Shown: positions 9,886-20,095 of the stretch, piece after piece | Position numbering within the stretch: position 1 is the first letter of the stretch | How the letters are laid out: the number at the start of each line of letters is the position of its first letter | Source: Gerris lacustris | Lineage: Eukaryota; Arthropoda; Insecta; Hemiptera; Gerridae | Length of the DNA stretch: 64,000 nt | NCBI GenBank assembly: GCA_951217055.1 | Contig: OX578280.1 | Location: 15,167,394 to 15,231,393 of the forward strand | Reading direction: 5' to 3' | Translations under genes and position numbers: made by a program | The notes under the pieces: generated by a model | What the model was told of the DNA's origin: nothing | Seen by the model: only the letters and a program-made list of their open reading frames with translations | Database searches by the model: none

Positions 9886-10152
9886 TTTCTAATATAAAAG
9901 TGTGATATTGTTAGACTTGTTTCTTTACACAGGTCTGACGTCACTTGTTATTTTATAGACAAGTATTTTGTTTATTATACTATTAATGTGTGTGCTCAAA
10001 AATATAAATATACGGGCGGAAGTTACAATCTTGTGCATTCATTCACTTAAAACCAATAGGTTATGGGCCCAGCACGCTTCCACTGCACCGTTTAAACCAA
10101 CTCCTTCGTCCCAAAGCACATTGATTGGACTAAAAATATCCCTTGGTCTTAA

Positions 10153-11130
10153 CCCTAGAAAGCTAACCTGGAGTCAAAATGACTCCCATTTTTTTTTAAA
10201 CTTCGAATGCACGGTGTCTGTAAAACACAGAACTCCCACATCTCAGCTATGCTATCTCCCACCCTTGAATGACCCTTCTACACTTCTATCAGTTCCACAT
10301 TCTGATTCTAAAGAGGACATATCGTTTGTTTTTCTGCAGTCACGGAGTCATTTTGACTCCTGTTTAGTCTTACACGTAAATTTTTTGTAGGTCATTTTGA
10401 CGCAGAATAGTATTTTTTAGAATAGTATGTCGTGTTATTGTTTATTTGGTCATTTCAAATCTTATAAATTAGATATTATATAACTTTTAATTCAATAATT
10501 ATTTCAAATTAATGGTAATATAATTGTAATTTATTCATTTATAAGTATAAATTGTTATATTTTTTTGTCTTTATATGTCTAAATTATATAAAGTTAATAG
10601 AATATGAATAAATAATGGAGAAAAAATACAATGATCCAAACGACATTTATCGCTTGATGAAGGAAATGACCGATTCAGATACCGATTATGAAAAAGAGCG
10701 TATTTAACAATAATGGTAACGGTTGAGATTTGGACCCTGATTTGAATATAGAAAATGCCTTTTTTGATCCCATCAGCGATGATGAGGAAAATAATAAATT
10801 AATTGAAACAATTTACGAAATAGAAAAACCAAAGGAAAGGAAAGAAAAATGCTACATAAAATAAAGTAAATAAAACCACTCCGGTAGATAACAATACCGG
10901 ATATGTAATAGTAGTGCAGTTTGAAAAACCGGAATTAAAAGGAAAAAAAATGTTTTTTATGGTAAACAAAGCACCTAAGTGTCCCATCAACTAGCACTAA
11001 AACGCGATAAAAAAAATATTGTACATATTAGGCCTTTATATTTTAATAAAACTGGGTATAATAGATTAGGGAGTCAATATGACTCAAGTTTAGTCTTAAG
11101 AGGTTAAAAAATATGGTTAGCGTTCTAGGG
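10153..11130 (+). mobile_element. piggyBac-type element, 978 bp, TTAA target duplication
   Basis: The left end is CCCTAGAAAGCTAACC and the right end read inward is CCCTAGAACGCTAACC (15 of 16 identical). The element is flanked on both sides by TTAA (10149-10152 and 11131-11134). CCCTAGAAAG-type ends with TTAA duplication are the hallmark of piggyBac. Subterminal copies of GAGTCAAAATGACTC-like palindromes occur at about 10172, 10346 and 11071. A broken amino-terminal piece of transposase lies inside (separate entry). The catalytic middle is absent, so the copy cannot move on its own but its ends look well preserved. Confidence 0.93.
10615..10863 (+). pseudogene. piggyBac transposase N-terminal relic
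   Basis: An ATG at 10615 opens an acidic peptide (YNDPNDIYRLMKEM, then TDSDTDYEKE) that stops at 10705-10707. After a frame change the sequence continues as DPDLNIENAFFDPISDDEEN and on to IETIYEIEKP before a stop near 10861. Acidic Asp/Ser/Glu-rich N-termini are typical of piggyBac transposases, and the position inside an element with piggyBac ends supports the call. The DDE catalytic domain is missing. Two breaks are visible, a nonsense codon and a frameshift. Confidence 0.7.
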
Positions 11131-11139
11131 TTAATAGAC

Positions 11140-11330
11140 AGTTAAACTAAGGTATCTAAACTCTTCTGTATATTTTCATTGTCTAAATAACTATGACGGC
11201 AAAGGGATATTTAGTCCATTATACAATGGGACAAAGGAAGATCACACTTTTGTTTATAAAAGTGTAATATTCATCTATTGGACTAAATCTCCCTTTGTCT
11301 TCATAGATAGGCGCTTCTGTATATTTCCAC
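11140..11330 (+). repeat. Family G fragment (CCCTTTGTCTTAATAG-type)
   Basis: Inverted-repeat sequence: CAAAGGGATATTTAGTCCAT on the left and GGACTAAATCTCCCTTTGTC on the right, separated by a stretch with AAAGTGTAATATT. The same module recurs at 45815-45880, 47270-47410 and 49820-49865 next to TCTTTAGATTGTTACTCCC, and only partly near 37180. It starts 6 bp after the piggyBac target duplication. Confidence 0.7.
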
Positions 11331-11722
11331 CCCAGATGCCCCTGTTTAACTGTTAAGGACCAAAACATGTTTGTCTTAGAAATGTACGATAACACTACAA
11401 ACTAGTCAAACGGTCTTTCATTAACTCAGTTTATGAAACAAAACGGAGCACTTTATTCAGGCATCAAATTAATAGTGTTCCTATAATGTTCGATATTGAG
11501 CGCAGAGTTGGGCAAACCATAAAATCATTCCAGAAAGGAGCATTTCTTCGAGGGCAGGCAAGTGTCACTGAAACTTCAAGGATTTTCACGGTGTATTAAC
11601 AACAAGGGGTGTACTTTGAAAAGGTGCATGTGAAACAAAAAATAAAAAATGTGTAGTGCAACGACATTCTGGAGCAAGAAACAATTTAATACCTTTTGTA
11701 TGTATAAAAAGATATTGCGTGC

Positions 11723-11910
11723 TTGTTTATGGCCATAGAGAGTGTTCAATTAAAATTAAAACGTGGACAAATTGCTGTTTATGAAATGAATAAGTTACGG
11801 AGTGCATTATGGGGAATACCACTACTATTCGAGCAGTTAACAAATTATAGAGAACATGGTACGTTTCTTCCATTGTTTAAGATTAGAAGTGGAGACAATC
11901 TACTGTCATT
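11723..11910. other. Unassigned segment
   Basis: Plus-strand frame 11723-11965 is open for 80 codons but its last third lies in the family H repeat, so it is not a complete gene. The upstream part (AIESVQLKLKRGQIAVYEMN) is not recognised. Confidence 0.3.
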
Positions 11911-12263
11911 GAGCCGAGCTAAGCGAAGCTCTTATACTACACTTTGCATTTGGTTGGACACATAAATTCCTCCTGAACGGCTGAACCGATCCCCACACAA
12001 AATTCAGCACGGTCATTGTCACCAACCACAGAAATAGTATATACCCTCCATGATGCATGTCGTTGGAAAGCTCTTTAAGAGTACAGTTATTGTAGTTATG
12101 TTCACTTTTGACATATTTTCATTTAAGGGGTGGGGGGGGGGGGGTAAAATGAGAAAAACAGGAACAAAATGCTTTTTAATTAAAAGTCCGATTTCAGCTG
12201 TTTATAAATAAAAAAGTTGCAAGCAGACAACGGCATTGCACACCTAGTTTTAATTTTTTTAAA
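11911..12263 (-). mobile_element. Dispersed element, family H (minus orientation)
   Basis: Reverse-oriented relative of 24097-24605. Shared blocks are TGAGCCGAGCTAAGCGAAGC followed by TTATACTACACTTTGCATTT at one end, a centre with the reverse complement of TGTGGTTGGTCACATTAACC, and GCAAGCAGACAACGGCATTG then CACACCTAGTTTTAA at the other end. A poly-G run (about 12131-12144) is present here only. Non-coding. Confidence 0.75.
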
Positions 12264-13020
12264 CACTTTCGTGATCAGTTTTTATTCAAAATACAGGGTT
12301 ATAACCTTATAAATAGTTTATTTAGTTAAATAATGTTGTCTTATATGAAACATTTATATTACAATTTGCAATATAAACAGGGTAGGATCAAAAAGTAGTA
12401 GGACTGAATTTCTGTAGCGCGAACGGAGCGGCGGAGAGCGGTCGGACCACCTGGGCGTGGTAGTAGGGAGCCTTCCGAAGAGACCTATATTTTTTCCAGT
12501 CGCTTGCGGGCAAGTGGAGAGTAAGCAAGCCGATTTCCGTCAACCTCTGACAAGAAGTGTCATCACGATCCAAAAAAAGAGAAACTCCGGATTTTCTTCT
12601 TTTTTTTCTTTTCGAAACGAATAGAAGCAAACAAGAACTATTTTTATTTAAACAGAAAAAGGTTTCAAATAAAACAAACTCCTAAAGAAAACCAGTAGTT
12701 TGTAGTTACAGCGCTGTTAGCAGTCTGAATTAGAAACAAGAAAGAAACTACACTGTTTTATTCTCGCGCTTGTTTTCTGAGTCAGAACCTGATTTGAAAC
12801 CAGCGCAGCGTGCACTATATGGTTCTATCCATAGGTTGTTTAAATTAAATATTTACAAAGGGAATCAGTTTCCCAGCAACAGAAACCATTAAAAATTTAG
12901 TATTGGAAATATCAAGGCCTAGGCCAATTTGTACTGTTGATTAATAGTATTAATAGGTTATTGACCACTAATTATGAATCAAACAAATTGTATACTTATG
13001 AGTTTATCAGTCTAATAATA
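12264..13020. other. Unassigned, with a GC-rich patch at 12412-12560
   Basis: Nothing recognised in most of it. The patch 12412-12560 (GCGCGAACGGAGCGGCGGAG and onward) is clearly GC-richer than its surroundings and is preceded by AGGGTAGGATCAAAAAGTAG, which has the general look of a mariner-type end, but no matching inverted end is visible within reach. I leave it unnamed. Confidence 0.35.
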
Positions 13021-13375
13021 TAAAATCACTACAAATACAAGCCTTCGAGCCATACTTTGATCTTTATCAGGTATATTGAAAAAAATAAAAACACAAAAAC
13101 ATTGAGGTTTTAAGTTGTAAGAAAGTTTTATAAACAGTGTTGTCGAATGAATACTTATGAAAACTATACAAAGATTTATAAATCAAGAATCTCTTCTTTC
13201 CTTCCATTTCCAATAAGTACCTACAGCATAACGAAAACAATAATATATCTATTATATTACAACAACTTAAAACCCCACTGTTTTTGTGTTTTATTTTTTA
13301 TCAATATACCTGATGAAAAGCAAAGTAAAATTCGAAAGCTTGTATTTGTAGTTTTTATATTAATACACCAATACC
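13021..13375. mobile_element. Inverted-repeat element with mirrored hammerhead-core-like motifs
   Basis: The left arm (about 13021-13120) contains ACTACAAATACAAGCCTTCG and TATCAGGTATATTGA. The right arm (about 13260-13375) contains the reverse complements, TCAATATACCTGATGA and CGAAAGCTTGTATTTGTAG. Each arm carries a CTGAT(A/G)A...GAAA/CGAAG module, on opposite strands (13044-13070 minus, 13310-13337 plus). The 95-codon frame at 13147-13434 is formed by the loop and right arm and is not credible. Structure similar to 45192-45465. Confidence 0.55.
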
Positions 13376-13503
13376 AAGTCCTCATAATTATACTATTTAT
13401 TAATGGTATTATTATTGCAAATGGTGAAATATGAACATATATTATTACTTATTTAATAAAGTTTTGAAATTTAGCATTAGGGGTTAAATTATACCAATGT
13501 TTT

Positions 13504-14075
13504 TTTTACTTTCTCACATAAAGAGAAAGTATTGTGATGGCGCGAAAATTCAATTTTGATAATTTGATGGATTTACACGTTTTGAGGTCCCCTGAGTCCA
13601 AAAAAGTGGTTAAAAACAGTCTATGTGTCGTCTGTGCAGAAGCCTGGAGCCTAAACTACTGGGCCGATTTCGACGAAATTTGGCATACATGTTCAGAAAA
13701 ATCATACCCCGAGGAGAAATCGAGAAATAAATTTTAGCTCCAAATTTGGGGGCACTATCCTCCAAAAACACTGAAAAAACGTAAAAACAAATTCTCGAAA
13801 ATTCTAAAATTTAGTTCATTTAAATACGTATCTATCCGTCTCCCCGGGAGAAATCTAGCTCGTGAGAAAATTGCTTAAAACGCGGACGGAGAGAGCCCGG
13901 GTTCGATTCCCCGCCCAGGAGTTATTTTTATAATAAATTTTGTTGAAATGTTCAATAATAATTAAATGTACAATGTACACATGAAAACTAATAAATGGAA
14001 AACACTGGGTTAAGTAATTATGAACTCGTATATGAGAAAGTTTGTCTGGGTTGTCTCGGACCGATTTTTTATACA
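13504..14075 (+). repeat. Family B dispersed repeat, intact copy, with B-box
   Basis: The best-preserved copy: begins TTACTTTCTCACATAAAGAG and ends GTCTCGGACCGATTTTTTAT. Near 13901 it carries GGGTTCGATTCCCCGCC, which contains the tRNA/SINE B-box GGTTCGATTCC exactly. Upstream, TAGCTCGTGAG is a poor but recognisable A-box match about 40 nt away. Other copies are at 2519-5851 (interrupted), 22100-22610 and 43220-43625. The frames inside (13534-13737 plus, 13855-14076 minus) are not shared intact between copies, so I treat the family as non-coding. Confidence 0.85.
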
Positions 14076-14535
14076 AACTCTAACGTGAAAACTATAAGGA
14101 TTGATTGCCCTTTTCTTTAAAAACCAAAAAACAACTAAATATTTAGTATTTAACTATTTTAAAAAATAGATGCAAGTTTAATTAAAAGAACAGCGTGTAA
14201 ACAAACAAAATAAGCATTAACAAATAAAAAAATAAAATAAAATAAAATAAAAAATAAAAATAGTAAATACCTCAAAGTCTTCTCCCTAATATTAAGCAAG
14301 CGAAAACATTATAACAGAGAGAACATTAAAAATGTGTCAATAATTTATAGTCGTTTTCTAAATTACAAAAACATAATAATTGTATTACTGATTTATCAGT
14401 CAATATCTTTTATAATAAAAGTGAAACTGAAAAGGACAAAATGTAAAAGTAAAAAATAAATAAATCGGGTATGGGGTACTTTTCTCGGAACTTTTCCTCA
14501 CTTCGAAGGCCACTAAAGTGGCTTTTCCTGCTGCA
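14076..14535. other. AT-rich stretch, nothing recognised
   Basis: A-rich low-complexity DNA with an AAATAAAATAAAAT tract near 14226-14262. No gene, repeat match or fold that I can support. Confidence 0.5.
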
Positions 14536-14590
14536 GAAGGATGCAGCATTGGCCATGGTCAGTACTTGGACAGGTGACCGTTTTGAACTA
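14536..14590 (+). pseudogene. 5S rRNA-like fragment (3' half)
   Basis: GGTCAGTACTTGGACAGGTG followed by ACCGTTTTGAAC aligns with the conserved GGTCAGTACTTGGATGGGTG/ACCGCTTGGGAAC of animal 5S rRNA, the box C promoter region. ATGCAGCATTGG upstream is a weak match to AAGCAGCGTCGG. The 5' half of 5S is not present: upstream is TGGCTTTTCCTGCTGCAGAA. It is not a functional 5S gene. It could be a pseudogene or the head of a 5S-derived SINE. Confidence 0.7.
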
Positions 14591-15130
14591 ACTGATTTAT
14601 TTATTATCATTTTCTTTTAAAAAATATATATATATATTATATACATTATTTTCATTTTTTTTTTTTTTTCATTCATTTAATTATTTAAATTTTGGTGGTA
14701 TTTTGACAGATGCAACCAAACGAAAATATCGCACTAATTAATAAATATGTTCGATTATAACTTTTAAACTAATTAATGGAATTTCATCGTGGTTTTTTAT
14801 ATATGTTCCTCATTTTTTACAGTTCTAACGATGCTGTTTGTCAAAAACGTATTTATACTTTCGGTATTATTAAGCGACAAAGTTTCAAAATTAAATTTTG
14901 TGGATTTGTTTGACATACGGAGAGGTACATTCGTGCCAAATTTCAACTCGATCGGTCCACTTTTTGATTTTTTATGAATTTTTAAAAATTGTGATGACTC
15001 AGCAAACTGGGTTCAATATGGCGTAAAATGTTGATTTTCCGGGCGGCACAAATAGAAGTGAGTACTGATTTTTCTACCAAGTTTCAACTCTCTAGGTTAA
15101 ATACCCTGGACGCTACGATGATAACACACA
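14591..15130. other. AT-rich DNA then a repeat-like segment of unknown family
   Basis: After AT-rich DNA with a short (TA)n and poly-T run (14628-14670), the segment from about 14695 shows features common in the dispersed families here, such as GCCAAATTTCAACTCGATCG and ACCAAGTTTCAACTCTCTAG followed by CACATACACACATACAGACG. A second copy is not evident in the window. No gene. Confidence 0.4.
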
Positions 15131-16060
15131 TACACACATACAGACGTCATGCTCAAAACCACTCAGGAGGCCTAAAAACACCTAAAACTGATAATTCAGT
15201 TGAAATCTCGAAAAAAAAAAATTGGGTGAAAACAATACTTTTCCTACCAGAGGTGAGGAAAAATAAAAATTATTTTCCTCAATGTATAAAAAAAAGAGTA
15301 ATGAAAAAACAAAAGAGGGCTCTAAGCGTGGAAATCCTTGCTTTAGACCGGTAAAAGACATAGGACCGTAGTAAAAAAAAATAAACTACAAAAAAACTTT
15401 AACCATACAAAAACAACAAAGTTATGACCCCTAAAGTAAGTAGTAAAAAGTATAAATTTATTAGCTATGGAAATATAAATTATCCCTTACAACTAACTTA
15501 CTACAGTACCTCTTCTATAAATAGAGCAAGAAATCCCATTTACTTTCACATCATCCCCTTCTAAAATATATATATATATATATTTATATAAAATGTATAT
15601 ATGTATATACTCTGTAAAATGTCTGCCTGTGAAACACAATACATCTATTATTCTGAATATCTTAGAAGTAAAGAAATAACTTATGTATATGAACCAAGAA
15701 ATTTGTAGAACCTCGAAGATTGGGATAGAGGTCGAGGACAAGATGTGTTTTTTTGGGATTGGTACTAAAATTTGTAAATTGGAAAATTCAGACACAGATA
15801 ACTAGGCATCGCGTGGCTCTATCATTGAAGCGAGCGTATTGCAATAAAATACTGGCTATTGAAATTTGTTGATCATGATGAATGTCATAGTTGAAGATAA
15901 GTGGAAGAGAGTAGTGTGGGGAAGAGTGGGGGTACTCGGTACAAAGCTTTACTTCCTAAACAATCCTACAGACCACACGACTCTAAGAATCTTAACCACC
16001 CGTCATAGCTTTTAAACAATTATTATAAATGTATCACTTCATTACTCAAATACTACTGCT
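15131..16060. other. Unassigned stretch
   Basis: Contains a short TA run near 15566-15585. A minus-strand frame (15493-15795, 100 codons) is hydrophobic and passes through the TA tract; I do not recognise it. A 108-codon plus-strand frame (15028-15354) begins in the repeat upstream. Neither has support as a gene. Confidence 0.35.
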
Positions 16061-16065
16061 TGTAT

Positions 16066-16440
16066 CAAGATGAAATTTGACATACTTGTTTCAATTGTAC
16101 TTTAGACGATGTACATGAAGTTTTATTGCAATCGTTTGGTTAGAACGTAAGATATCGGTAAAAAGGTTGTTTTCTCTATTTTAAACTTTTAGGTCCGCTT
16201 TAATAGTTTTAGCGATCTCTATTAATTCATAGCAGTGTCGTTGTTGGTTTTACTAAAAAATGTTATTTGTAAAAAATGTTCGTCTCATCGAATAGGTGAT
16301 GATAGAATTTTTTCCCGTCCTGGAATTCCAATTTTAAATTTAAAGCTCACGTTTACGCGAGCATTGCGCGCGAACTCTTGGACGGATCACGCTGTCCAAC
16401 GAACTTAGCCTGAGTATTAGTAAAAGGAAGATGTATACCA
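16066..16440 (+). mobile_element. Family I element, internal fragment
   Basis: Matches 62985-63240 closely: TTGTTTCAATTGTACTTTAG, then GAAGTTTTATTG, AAGATATCGGTAAAAA and TTTAGCGATCTCTATTAATTC. Both termini of the family are missing here. The following sequence (TTACGCGAGCATTGCGCGCG) parallels the GCGCGTGAACGC part of the full copy. Confidence 0.75.
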
Positions 16441-16639
16441 AATTTCAACTAAATCAGTCAACTTTTACTCAAGTTATCGTCGGACACGTAAACGTTAAAC
16501 ACAGACAGACAGACAGACTGACAGACAAGATGCATATTTCGTTGAATGTAAGAAGCTCGCTTACGCTCGCTTCAATTATACAAACGAACAATTCGGAGTT
16601 CGAGGAACATTCAAGGAAACCTAAAAGTTAGGGAACCTT

Positions 16640-16890
16640 CCTATTGACATTTGTGACGGTTGACATATCTGCGCATGTCATATACAAACCAGTACTTGGT
16701 ATTGTCAGAGGATCGTTTGGACGGCACAGTAACCGTTCGCAAACGATCCCTGCGCGGGTTGGAACAGTGTGGAGGACGGTACGAAACAAAGTTATAAGTC
16801 GGGTTGGAACGGCTGTTATCCATTGCGCATGCCCGTGACGATCCTACGGACGGTACACTGCTTGGTTGGAACAAACCTAAGTTCAAACAG
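16640..16890 (-). mobile_element. MITE, family F, longest copy
   Basis: Read on the minus strand: GGTTTGTTCCAACCAAGCAG, then a CATGCGCAATGGATAACAGC block, a CCCGCGCAGGGATCGTTTGC block, then ACCAAGTACTGGTTTGTATA and ATGACATGCGCAGATATGTC. It is the reference for the uninterrupted order of blocks and shows that the copy at 56757-57965 is split. No reading frame belongs to it; the opposing frames at 16644-16838 and 16641-17021 are overlaps. Confidence 0.8.
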
Positions 16891-18169
16891 GCCGCTGTGT
16901 AGTAAATAAGAATACTATGTAAGGAAGGTTTCCCGTGGGTGCAGGTTATAAGCCTAACTCTTGCTTTCTCTCTGAATATAAAAAAAAACCTTCCAAGTTC
17001 CAAGTACGTCGATCTAATCATTTATATAAATTTAAAAGACTAATAAGTGTCATAAAACACACGGTCACTGTGAATTAACGTAGGAAATGCAGTTATAATT
17101 ATGATAGGAAAAACACATTGTTGTTCTTTTGTTTTTAATAAATTAATTTCTTATAACTTTTATATTTTGTTTTTATTTTGATTAGTTGACATGGAGAGTT
17201 GTCATTTATAAAATATCAAATATTAAATCCAGACTGTACTGACTTCGGAAGCTAATTTTACAGTTTTTCCAAAGTGCCCCATCCTCATTACTTCTTGGTC
17301 CACCTTTAGCAATAATATTTGATGGTGCAGAAATGGTATAGTAGCAAACAGATTTATTAAGACCGAACCCCAGCAAAATAATGAGGATTCAATGGTTTTA
17401 ATATTGAAGCCATATTAAGATGACGTAGAGGATATGCATTTATCAACAAAGGTACAAGAATATATGAAATGATAACGGACTGATAATCAATCAGAAAGAC
17501 TAAAGCTTCGTCCCGGATGCCGAAACGAACAGAGGAAACGAGAAAACAATGGTCTCAGCGCATGCCCAGTATAAAGTGCGCCTGCGCATCTCAGACTGGC
17601 ATGCGCAGTGCCTAATGCTCTCAAAGTCTGAAAAAAGCTTAATAATTTCGTATTACGAAGAGGTCCTATGTTATGTTGTTGTGGAGCTTTATACAATATA
17701 ACATCTGGTATTGGAAGATACAGTCTATATTTTCTTTTTCCGTCTCAATTTAGTTGATTCTAGTAAATGTAGATAGTACCACTTGCACTTTAATTTTAAT
17801 ACTTAAAGATTCAAACGAATGCTACAATTTATGGATGGAAACGAAAGAATATACAAATTGATCGTCGGGCGATAATCTTTAATCTTTACGTAAGTACCTT
17901 TTCATATAAAAGGTCAAATATGATAACGATGTATCATTTGGATCTCATAACTCTGGAAGTTAAGTCGTTGCGAAAAGATCAAATTTTACATCATGACACG
18001 ATTTAAGCAATATAATCTTGTGATTTGGTTTTCGTTTAACGGATTCAAAAGTTCCGAAGAACTAATAAAAAAAGGATATTGATTAGTACCCTTTTAAGCG
18101 CAAATGGTACAAAGTGATTTAACAATTGTTTAACTAAGAACAAACATTTTGATGAAAGAAACAAGATTT
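16891..18169. other. Unassigned stretch
   Basis: No gene or recognisable repeat. A CpG-containing patch at 17505-17620 (CGTCCCGGATGCCGAAACG, GCGCATGCCCAG) stands out by composition. A 69-codon minus-strand frame (17487-17696) crosses it and is not recognised. Confidence 0.4.
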
Positions 18170-18522
18170 TTCTTCTAAATTTGATTTTATTATTACTTTA
18201 TAAGAAGAATAACTTCACTCTTTATCAAGCTACGCGATATGCCTTTTCTGTAGAATAAGAAAAATAGGATTAAAAATAAAAAATGCGCAAAAGAAATCGG
18301 TTTTTATTAGAAACAGGGATTACTTATTGAAGAACCGCCATGCAGGTGACCCCATGAATAATTGATTATACACGGGGTGCGTGTTTGCTAAATAATTCAC
18401 ATGGATAAGTGGTAGGACGTTTCAATGTTTTATATATCCTGGCTTTGAATTTCAATACTGCAATCACTCTATTTACTTCTTATCTTAAATTATACCTCCT
18501 GTATTTCTTTACTCACTTTCTT
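18170..18522 (-). repeat. Duplicated block J (other copy at 29985-30350)
   Basis: Almost the same sequence occurs inverted at 29985-30350: TATATCCTGGCTTTGAATTT, ACTTATCCATGTGAATTATT and GGGTCACCTGCATGGCGGTT can be matched over about 350 bp with few differences. Both copies abut the hairpin end of family A on the same side, so block J may be part of a longer element. No frame is conserved between the copies. Confidence 0.75.
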
Positions 18523-18990
18523 TTATTGCTTCCGAGCTTACCGAAGGTAACGAACGGAATCTATGTAATCGTTCTGAAGAACGAAAATATTTTAAATTTC
18601 CGATTTGAAAATTCCAAGACAGAAATCCATTTCAGACATCAGGGAACATTTTTGGTTCCGCGTCTGTGTGTTGGTCTGTCGGTGTGTCACTCAATTTTTG
18701 GGAACCTATTTGTTTCTCTTCAATGTGCGCACAAACATTCTTTTATTTAAATTTTGATGGTTTGTCGAAAGAAACCAGCAGATAGTCCCACCTTAATTTC
18801 AACAGTCTGAGCTCTCTAATTTTTGTTAAATTGATACTTCAATTCATGTAAACAATAAAATAAAATTTGATAGATTTAAAAAACGGGGGGAACATATAAA
18901 TAAAATCGACAATATTAGGTTTTAATAGAGTAAATTTATTAAAGTATACAAAATAGGGCGCGAAAAAGCTATGTGCCACACTAATTGGCA
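18523..18990 (-). mobile_element. Family A element, full-length, minus strand
   Basis: On the minus strand it begins CTGCCAATTAGTGTGGCACA and ends with the hairpin GCTTCC...TTACCTTCGGTAA...GGAAGC. Internal block TGTTCCCTGATGTCTGAAA followed by GGATTTCTGTCTTGGA is shared with the copies at 48375-48942 and 35170-35455. No credible frame (18409-18750 is an overlap). Confidence 0.8.
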
Positions 18991-19429
18991 GACTATTCTT
19001 AAAGATTTGATATAGATGAAGGGAACAAAAGACGTACAGACGTAGGCACTAAACATACTTAAGTTAGCCTGTTCAAGAACAATGTGAACAATATCAGCCT
19101 TTAGGGACTTTAATACAAATTATAAAGTTCTTTTTTAATGAGGTGTTTTGATAATTTAATAAAACTTTGAACAATCATTAGAGATTTTAACATGAGCTCA
19201 AATCAGGCATATACTTTAGAATTAAATAAGTTTAAAAATTTTAAGTTAATATAATTATTGTTTTTCTTTAGTAACTTAGATTGTTACTCCCACATGTATT
19301 TTGTAGAATATAAATGGATACAATTATTTATACATTCCTTTTTGTAAATAACTAATAAGGAAAAGGGATGCATAGTCCGATGCACTTAAGGATAAAGGAA
19401 TTTAGGATTTTATTTTTTTATTATTTTAG

Positions 19430-20095
19430 TTTGTTTAAGGGGAGTAAGCCTAAACAAGAATATTCCGTACACCTTCTTTAGATTGTTATCTTTCCGTTTT
19501 TTAGTTATAGTCCAGGAGATAGCGTGCAAAAAAGTGTGTGACTAACATCAAGCTAGAATTTTGTGTATAAGTAAATATTTTGGTGCCTTTTAAGATTATG
19601 CGGTCGCCTAAGTTCGTTTGCGGGACATAGCTTGGCAATAGGCCCATTTAAAAAAAAAAACCCGGCGGAGAGCGGCCATGTTCCACCTTTTTTGGTGGAC
19701 AATGTGATTTTCAAGATCCTGAGTACGAAAAAATCAAGTTGATAGCAGTTTGTCACTTCATTGATTTGGAGTAATATTTTACCAACTAACCTATTAAGTG
19801 ACTAACTACCATCAACTTGATTTTTGGTTTAATAACTAAGTTCGTACTCAGGATCATGAAAATCACATTGTCCACTAAAAAGGGCGGGACAAGGCCGCTC
19901 TCCACCGTTTTGTTTTTTTCAAATGCCTATTCCCAAGTTATGTCCCGCAGACGAACTTAGCCGACCACATATTCTTAAAAGGCACCAAAACATTTACTTA
20001 TTCACAAAATTCTAGCTTGATGTTAGTCAGACACTTTTTTGCACACTATCTCCTGGACTATAAGGGGAGTAACAGTCTAAAGAAGTGCCCTTCTT
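19430..20095. repeat. Family G copy interrupted by fold-back K
   Basis: Left part 19437-19507: GGGGAGTAAGCCTAAACAAG, then TTCTTTAGATTGTTATC. Right part 20061-20092: GGGGAGTAACAGTCTAAAGA. The split is exactly at the TA that borders the fold-back, so the fold-back landed in an existing family G copy. Confidence 0.7.
19508..20060. mobile_element. Fold-back MITE, family K, 553 bp, TA target
   Basis: Two arms of about 255 bp are reverse complements, starting TAGTCCAGGAGATAGCGTGC on each side, around a spacer of about 40 bp. TA flanks each end (19506-19507, 20061-20062), as for Tc1/mariner-type or other TA-targeting elements. The arms include GTGGACAATGTGATTTTCA and the reverse complement of GACGAACTTAGCCGACCAC. 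One arm alone is present at 55985-56276. No transposase. The 67-codon frame at 19553-19756 lies in the left arm. Confidence 0.85.

Noticed and set aside
12384..12600. Mariner-type left end at AGGGTAGGATCAAAAAGTAG
   Set aside because: No matching inverted end, no TA duplication and no transposase motif within reach; only a general resemblance.
15493..15795. 100-codon hydrophobic minus-strand frame as a membrane protein
   Set aside because: It reads through a TA microsatellite (YIHIYILYKYIYIYI) and has no second support.
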